A stretch of 10,426 nt of DNA from Bifidobacterium breve (lineage in GTDB: Bacteria > Actinomycetota > Actinomycetes > S36-B12), in the NCBI GenBank assembly GCA_945900705.1, contig CAMDKJ010000047.1, positions 1-10,426 of the forward strand, read 5' to 3'. Positions 6,032 to 10,426 of the stretch are shown here, piece by piece. Position numbers and translations under genes: made by a program. The notes under the pieces were generated by a model. That model did no database searches. It was not told where the DNA came from and saw nothing but the letters and a program-made list of their open reading frames with translations. Each line of letters begins with the position of its first letter. The first letter of the stretch is position 1.

Positions 6032-8368
6032 CTAACCCGTCGGTGTGGGTGTCGGTACGACGGGGGCAACCGGTGCCGGAGTAACCGGTACCGGAGCAAC
6101 TTCTGGCGCCGGCTCGATGGGTGCGGCTGGATCCACGGCGATTGGGTCCGGTGCATTGGGGTCAAGGCCGTCCGCATTGGAATTATCGAAGGTGAAAACA
6201 TCACCGCCGGTTTCAACCTCGATTAATCCGGGCAGCGATGACAGGCCGCGAGCCGGGCGCAAACCGTAATCAGCGGTGAGCACGAAATCTGTCGGCAAGG
6301 TACCTGCCAGTGCTGATTCCATTGCCTGTTGCCAAATTGGCCCGGGAAGGGTGCCGCCAAATACTTGACTGTAGTACTTGCCGTTGACCGTGACATCCTT
6401 CATCGGATACCCAAAGCCACCGCGTGGATCGCCAACCCAAACCGCCGCAGCGATATCGGGGGTAAAACCGCAGAACCAAACTGCGGCTGATTCATTCGTG
6501 GTACCCGTCTTTCCGGCCGCTGGGCGGTCGGGCAGTGACATGGCACCTCCGGTGCGCCCTTGGATAGGGCCGTCGATGACACCGGTGAGCAGCGCGGTAA
6601 CGGTGTCGGCAATATTTGGTTCGACAACCTGCTCGCATTTTTCAGGCGGTACCGGAAGCGACTTGTTAGTTCGATCGCGAATTTCTAAAATCACTCGAGG
6701 CTGGCAATGCATGCCATGGGCAGCGAAAGTTGCATAGGCATTTGCCATCGCCAGTGGTGTTACCTCCATGGTGCCTAGGGTGAAAGACGGTACCCGTAGC
6801 AGCGGCTCACCACTGCCACGGAAGACGCCCATCGATTCAGCGATTTCAGCCGGGCGGCAAAGCCCGGTGCGCTCTTCAAGTGCCATGAAGTAAGTGTTGA
6901 TTGAGTAGGCGGTGCCTTGCGCCATGCCAAATGTGCCGGCTCCGGTTGAGTTGCGCACGGTCACCGGTCCGAATGAGGCGCCGGTCTCGCAATTAACGAA
7001 CCCTTCGAAAGTATTCGGTGACGGCGAGCGAATTGGTTCAAGTGGTGAGATGCCGGCTTCAAGAGCGGCCGCCAAGGTGAAGATCTTGAATGTTGACCCA
7101 GCTTGCATACCAATGGTTCCGTTGTATGCGCGATCGACGTTGTAGTTGTAGGTAGTGCGGCCGACGCCGGAGGTACCCCACAACCGGTTTTGGGCCATCG
7201 CCACGATGTTTCCGGTACCCGGTTGCACCATGCTGATGGCTGCGGCGCGCTTACTTGCGTCAGTGATCGGGATCGCCTCGGTGACCGCCGTGAACGCACC
7301 AGTTTGGGCTTTCGAATCCAAGGTGGTGCGAATCGTGTAGCCACCACGGCGTAAAAATGCTTCGCGAACTTCTGCCGTATCACCGAAAGTCGGGTCGGTT
7401 CGAATTGTCTGCAATACGTAGTCGCAGAAGAAAGGAGCGTATGAAGTGGTGCAGCCATTTGCGACACTATTTGGGCGAAGAGTTGCAGCCATCGGTATCA
7501 AGCTGGCCCGCTGTGCATCATCTTGCGATACATAACCTTGGCCGGCCATTCGCTTGAGTACGATATTGCGGCGCTTTTGGGAAAGCTCGGGATTACGCAG
7601 TGGGTCGAAGGCCACCGGCTGTTGCACGATGCCGGCCAAAGTCGCGGCTTCGGCGAGAGTTAAGTCGGCGGCAGATTTCGAGAAGTATCGCCGGGCGGCT
7701 GCTTCGACTCCGTAAGCTCCGCCACCGAAGTAAACGATATTTAGATATCGCTCCAGAATCTGGGCTTTGGTGTATTCACGCTCAAGTGCAAGCGCGTAGC
7801 GTACTTCGCGTAGTTTGCGCTGTGTACTTTGACCTCGAGCAGCGGAGAGTTCCTCGGGGGTGGTTGCTTCATTAACGAGCACATTCTTGACGTACTGCAT
7901 CGTCAAGGTCGATGCACCTTCTTGTACCCCTCCGGCTGAGGTGTTACTGGCTAAAGCGCGCAGCGCACCGCGAAGGTCGACACCGTGATGGCTCAGGTAC
8001 CGGGAGTCCTCGACCGAGACAACGGCCTGCCGCATCAGGGGCGCGACGCTAAGTAAGGGCACTTCGACCCGGTTTTGGTAGTAGATCACGGCCAGTTCGG
8101 TGCCGTCGGCGGCCAAAATTCGCGTGCGCTCGGGTAGCGGCGGGGTAGTGATTGAGTCCGGCAGGCTTTCGAAACTCTGGACCACATTGCGGGCCGCGAC
8201 TCCGGCGCCCCCAACAAAGGGCAGCGCCATCAGGCCCAGCACCAGCCCAGCGATCACCGCGACCGCCAAGATGGCCCCAACCCGCACCAGGGCGCCCAAA
8301 ACCCCCGGCTTGCGGTCAGGGGCCGGCTGGCTTCGGTCGGAGTCACTCGGGGGCTGCTGCATACTCAT
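6032..8368 (-). CDS. ponA2: Bifunctional class A penicillin-binding protein (PonA2-like)
   Basis: A 778-residue peptidoglycan synthase joining a GT51 glycosyltransferase, which polymerises lipid II, to a DD-transpeptidase, which cross-links peptides outside the membrane. Layout: short Pro-rich cytoplasmic tail (1-20), membrane anchor (about 24-50), GT51 domain (about 80-290) with VVSVEDSRYLSHHGVDLRGA (catalytic Glu120), GASTLTMQYVKN and QRKLREVRYALALEREYTK, then a transpeptidase domain with all three motifs: SxxK at Ser425-Lys428, SxN at Ser489-Asn491, KTG at 620-622. The tail (about 735-778) is a Pro/Ala/Val-rich stretch; I see no PASTA domain, which mycobacterial PonA2 has. The ATG at 8368 has a modest GGA upstream; ATG 8362 is an alternative. 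It is divergent from the whiB4-like gene, as in M. tuberculosis. Confidence 0.93.
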   Translation of the reverse strand: MSMQQPPSDSDRSQPAPDRKPGVLGALVRVGAILAVAVIAGLVLGLMALPFVGGAGVAARNVVQSFESLPDSITTPPLPERTRILAADGTELAVIYYQNRVEVPLLSVAPLMRQAVVSVEDSRYLSHHGVDLRGALRALASNTSAGGVQEGASTLTMQYVKNVLVNEATTPEELSAARGQSTQRKLREVRYALALEREYTKAQILERYLNIVYFGGGAYGVEAAARRYFSKSAADLTLAEAATLAGIVQQPVAFDPLRNPELSQKRRNIVLKRMAGQGYVSQDDAQRASLIPMAATLRPNSVANGCTTSYAPFFCDYVLQTIRTDPTFGDTAEVREAFLRRGGYTIRTTLDSKAQTGAFTAVTEAIPITDASKRAAAISMVQPGTGNIVAMAQNRLWGTSGVGRTTYNYNVDRAYNGTIGMQAGSTFKIFTLAAALEAGISPLEPIRSPSPNTFEGFVNCETGASFGPVTVRNSTGAGTFGMAQGTAYSINTYFMALEERTGLCRPAEIAESMGVFRGSGEPLLRVPSFTLGTMEVTPLAMANAYATFAAHGMHCQPRVILEIRDRTNKSLPVPPEKCEQVVEPNIADTVTALLTGVIDGPIQGRTGGAMSLPDRPAAGKTGTTNESAAVWFCGFTPDIAAAVWVGDPRGGFGYPMKDVTVNGKYYSQVFGGTLPGPIWQQAMESALAGTLPTDFVLTADYGLRPARGLSSLPGLIEVETGGDVFTFDNSNADGLDPNAPDPIAVDPAAPIEPAPEVAPVPVTPAPVAPVVPTPTPTG
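6050..6112 (-). repeat. Short imperfect repeats coding the Pro-rich tail of the penicillin-binding protein
   Basis: On the plus strand AACCGGTGCCGGAGT (6068-6082) is followed directly by AACCGGTACCGGAGC (6083-6097), a 15-bp unit with related flanks. The repeats encode Pro-Val-Thr-Pro-Ala-Pro type residues in the extracellular tail and probably arose by slippage, so length may vary between strains. Confidence 0.55.
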
Positions 8369-8562
8369 CAGACGTCCAGCGTAAGTCGTCAGGTTCCCCT
8401 TCGGATGCCAGCCACACCCTCGGGGGAGGGCCCGGCGAAAATTGGTCTCGCAAAACTATTGACTCCGGCTATTGCAGAGGGGGATAGTTCACGTCACCCG
8501 CCGCAGTCAGACGGGGTAGTCGGGTAGCAGTTAATCGCTGAAATCTATTGGGTGGAGCGAGT
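8369..8562. promoter_or_regulatory. Divergent intergenic region between the penicillin-binding protein and whiB4-like genes
   Basis: This 194-base gap holds no plausible gene. For the plus strand TTGACT (8459-8464) and GATAGT (8483-8488), 18 bases apart, form a plausible housekeeping promoter giving a leader of about 70 bases before the WhiB start. GGTGGAG (8551-8557) is its ribosome binding site, five bases from the ATG. A small CCCTC-GGGG-GAGGG hairpin at 8417-8430 would lie in the leader of the minus-strand gene. I found no convincing minus-strand promoter. Confidence 0.5.
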
Positions 8563-8877
8563 ATGACGTTCAAGCGCGACTGGGCCGCTGACGCGGCTTG
8601 CCGGGGCACCGACCCCGACACCCTCTTCGTCCAAGGAGCCGCTCAGAAGCGGGCCAAGAACATCTGCTTGGGCTGCCCGGTGCGAACCGAGTGCCTCGCT
8701 GACGCCCTCGATAATGGCGTTGAGTTCGGCGTTTGGGGTGGCATGACCGAGCGTGAGCGCCGTGCCCTTCTTCGCCGTCGTCCAAATGTGACTTCTTGGC
8801 GCCTGCTGCTCGAGGCAGCACACGGTGAATTTGAGCGCCAGGTTATTTTGAACGAGACTACGGCTCGCGCTTCTTAG
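8563..8877 (+). CDS. whiB4: WhiB-family iron-sulphur regulator, WhiB4-like
   Basis: A 104-residue WhiB-like protein, an actinobacteria-specific redox-sensing transcription factor holding a 4Fe-4S cluster. The four cluster cysteines are Cys13, Cys35, Cys38 and Cys44 (C-x21-C-x2-C-x5-C), followed by the GVWGG turn (61-65) and a basic RRALLRRRP segment expected to contact DNA. DTLFVQGAAQKRAK, DALDNGVEFGVWGGMTERERRALL and the NVTSW segment resemble WhiB4 of mycobacteria more than WhiB1 or WhiB2. WhiB4 there responds to oxygen and nitric oxide and affects oxidative stress defence. The start at 8563 follows GGTGGAG; a TTG at 8548 is a weaker alternative. It sits between the PonA2-like gene and Get3-like ATPase genes, the mycobacterial arrangement, supporting the subtype call. 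Its last 20 bases overlap the end of the convergent ATPase gene. Confidence 0.9.
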   Translation: MTFKRDWAADAACRGTDPDTLFVQGAAQKRAKNICLGCPVRTECLADALDNGVEFGVWGGMTERERRALLRRRPNVTSWRLLLEAAHGEFERQVILNETTARAS

Positions 8878-10021
8878 CTAGCAGGTCTCCAATTTCGCGC
8901 AGCCCTGAAATGTCATGAACATCTTCGGGTAGCGCTGGCACGGTGGTGGCAGCGACTCCCGGGTGAGCAGCGGTGAACCGCTCCGCTAAGTGCAGTTGTC
9001 GGGTGTAGATCCGCTGCCGGTCGGCGTGCAGGCGAAGTAAAGCCGCTGTTAGGCGCTCATCGGGACCTAACTTCTCGAGCTTATCTGCCGATGCGGTTGC
9101 TTGCTCGGCGGATAAATTCAGTTCACTTCCTTCTTGGACACGATTAAGTACCAGCCCGGCGAGGGGCATGGAATCCGTTTTCAAACGCTCGACGAAAAAT
9201 GCGGCCTCCCTGAGGGCATCGCGTTCGGGAGCCGCAATTACGACGAATGAAGTGCCGGCAGCTTGTAGCAGGGTGTAAGTCGCATCGGCGCGTTCACGAA
9301 AGCCACCGAAAGTGGTGTCAATCGCTGCGACGAAACTTCCGACGTCGGCAAGTACCTGTGAACCAAGAATCTTATTCAGAACGCTCGTGAACAGTCCGAA
9401 GCTGAATGCAGCTATCTTGCCGATGCCGCGGCCAGCTCCGCGCGCGGGTGCGGTAAGAATGCGGATAAAGCGTCCGTCAAGAAATGACCCGAGGCGTTCA
9501 GGGGCATCCAAGAAATCAAGGGCACTGCGCGACGGGGGAGTGTCAACAATGATGAGATCCCAGCTGCCGTCTTCATCGGCCTTAGCGCGCAGCTGTCCGA
9601 GTTTTTCCATTGCCATGTACTCCTGCGTACCGGCAAATGATGACGACAGTGCTTGATAGAAGGGGTTATCAAGAATCGCCTGCGCACGTTCGGGATCAGC
9701 GTGCCCTTCAACAACCTCATCAAAAGTGCGTTTCATATCAAGCATCATCGCGTGCAGTGAACCTTTGCCATCGGGCCCGCAAACACCTTCAACCCGGCGC
9801 GGGGTGTTGTCAAGAATACTCAAGCCCATTGCTTGCGCGAGGCGCTTGGCCGGATCGATAGTTAACACACAAACATCGCGGCCCTGCTCAGCTGCCCGGA
9901 GCGCAAGTGCGGCTGCCGTGGTGGTCTTGCCGACTCCGCCGGCCCCGGTGCAAACGATGATGGTGATCGACATATCGCCAAGTAGTTCATCAATTTCAAG
10001 TACTGGCGCGTTGAGTTTCAA
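8858..10021 (-). CDS. ArsA/Get3-like ATPase (Rv3680/BagB-like)
   Basis: A 387-residue P-loop ATPase of the ArsA/Get3 (SIMIBI) family. Motifs: deviant Walker A TGAGGVGKTTTAA (Lys32 at the phosphate), switch I TIDPAKRLAQ (Asp56), switch II VDTPPSRSALDFLDAP (from Asp160), and the FRERADATYTLL and LVLNRV segments. The Lys usually found in GKGGVGKT is Ala27 here, so the intradimer signature lysine is missing; the paired upstream subunit may supply it. Sequence phrases such as AMMLDMKRTFDE and TQEYMAMEKLGQL match M. tuberculosis Rv3680 as I recall it. Rv3679/Rv3680 were described as Get3-like BagA/BagB; their clients are unsettled and no arsenite genes are nearby. The TTG start overlaps the upstream stop (TTGA, 10018-10021); ATG 9973 is the alternative start. 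Confidence 0.9.
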   Translation of the reverse strand: MKLNAPVLEIDELLGDMSITIIVCTGAGGVGKTTTAAALALRAAEQGRDVCVLTIDPAKRLAQAMGLSILDNTPRRVEGVCGPDGKGSLHAMMLDMKRTFDEVVEGHADPERAQAILDNPFYQALSSSFAGTQEYMAMEKLGQLRAKADEDGSWDLIIVDTPPSRSALDFLDAPERLGSFLDGRFIRILTAPARGAGRGIGKIAAFSFGLFTSVLNKILGSQVLADVGSFVAAIDTTFGGFRERADATYTLLQAAGTSFVVIAAPERDALREAAFFVERLKTDSMPLAGLVLNRVQEGSELNLSAEQATASADKLEKLGPDERLTAALLRLHADRQRIYTRQLHLAERFTAAHPGVAATTVPALPEDVHDISGLREIGDLLAKKREP

Positions 10022-10426
10022 CGAACACCAGCTTCGCGGAGCAAGTTGGCAATTTCATAAAGCCCACCTAGGTCAATGCCCTCAGAAATAAGCGGCAAAA
10101 AGAATGTCGGGAGCCCTAGCTCAACTATGCGCTCACTCTCGCGGGCTTCGAGGTCGACGCGCAGAGCATGATCATTGGCCTCACGCAATAGGGTCGAAAC
10201 AATGGCGCCGCCACTATCGCCGAGCCCGGCTTCATTTAGGCACTGCTCGATTATTTCTGCGGGCAAGGTGCCATTTCGTGCCTCCTGAAGTTGCTCGCCC
10301 GTAAGCATCGGTTGGCGAGTCATGTTGACGAAGATGCCGCCCACTGGCAAATGCGCAGCGCGTAGTTCGGCTACTCCATCAGCGGTCTCTTGAACCGGCA
10401 TCTCTTCCAGCAACGTGACAAGGTGA
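10018..10426 (-). CDS. ArsA/Get3-like ATPase (Rv3679/BagA-like), C-terminal part (cut by window edge)
   Basis: The frame is open to the right edge, giving the last 135 or so residues. The N-terminal P-loop lies outside. The first visible residues read HLVTLLEEMPVQETADGVAEL, continuing PVGGIFVNMTRQ (the nucleotide-base-contacting region of ArsA/Get3 proteins) and ending LPLISEGIDLGGLYEIANLLREAGVR. This matches the C-terminal half of Rv3679 as I recall it, a Get3-like partner of the next gene. The two overlap by four bases and are surely co-transcribed and translationally coupled, so a heteromeric ATPase is likely. An internal TTG at 10413 could be mistaken for the start, but in-frame family sequence continues upstream of it. 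By comparison with mycobacteria, crp/nth-region genes might follow to the right. Confidence 0.85.
   Translation of the reverse strand, partial: HLVTLLEEMPVQETADGVAELRAAHLPVGGIFVNMTRQPMLTGEQLQEARNGTLPAEIIEQCLNEAGLGDSGGAIVSTLLREANDHALRVDLEARESERIVELGLPTFFLPLISEGIDLGGLYEIANLLREAGVR

Noticed and set aside
6961..7467. 168-codon minus-strand open frame inside the penicillin-binding protein gene
   Set aside because: It is a shadow in another frame; the true frame carries the SxxK and SxN motifs across the same stretch.
8545..8823. Minus-strand open frames opposite the whiB4-like gene
   Set aside because: The plus strand encodes all four cluster cysteines and the GVWGG turn; the antisense frames have no recognisable features.

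Overview
The window looks like chromosomal DNA from a moderate-GC actinobacterium. The evidence is a WhiB-type iron-sulphur regulator, a bifunctional class A penicillin-binding protein with a proline-rich tail, a pair of ArsA/Get3-like ATPases, and a gene order on the right-hand side that matches the Rv3679-Rv3683 region of Mycobacterium tuberculosis as I remember it, read on the opposite strand. GC content is lower than in Streptomyces or Mycobacterium by eye, so a free-living, perhaps aquatic, lineage is possible, but I cannot assign a genus.

Left part (1-4450, variable content). A PLP-dependent Orn/Lys/Arg decarboxylase-family gene runs off the left edge on the minus strand; it is easily missed because no stop codon lies in the window. 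It is divergent from a three-gene plus-strand operon for a polar amino acid ABC importer: a lipoprotein binding protein (1012-1959), a permease (1966-2844) and an ATPase (2841-3596). The intergenic region between them carries a 29-bp palindrome and a 9-bp direct repeat that look like regulator binding sites. A second, very stable 13-bp hairpin sits at the start of the permease gene. A PAPS-dependent sulfotransferase (minus) converges on the importer operon.

Middle. A tRNA-Pro(CGG) gene (minus, 4485-4558) is followed by a GC-rich hairpin. It separates the variable left side from a conserved actinobacterial core block.

Right part (4621-10426, core block). In order: a membrane-anchored metallophosphoesterase (minus), YqeY (plus), a PonA2-like penicillin-binding protein (minus), a WhiB4-like regulator (plus), and two ArsA/Get3-like ATPases (minus; the upstream one is cut by the right edge). 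The block combines cell-wall synthesis, redox sensing and Get3-type ATPases. The conserved neighbourhood suggests a functional link, but the sequence alone does not prove one. I saw no insertion sequence, CRISPR array, phage gene or toxin-antitoxin module.
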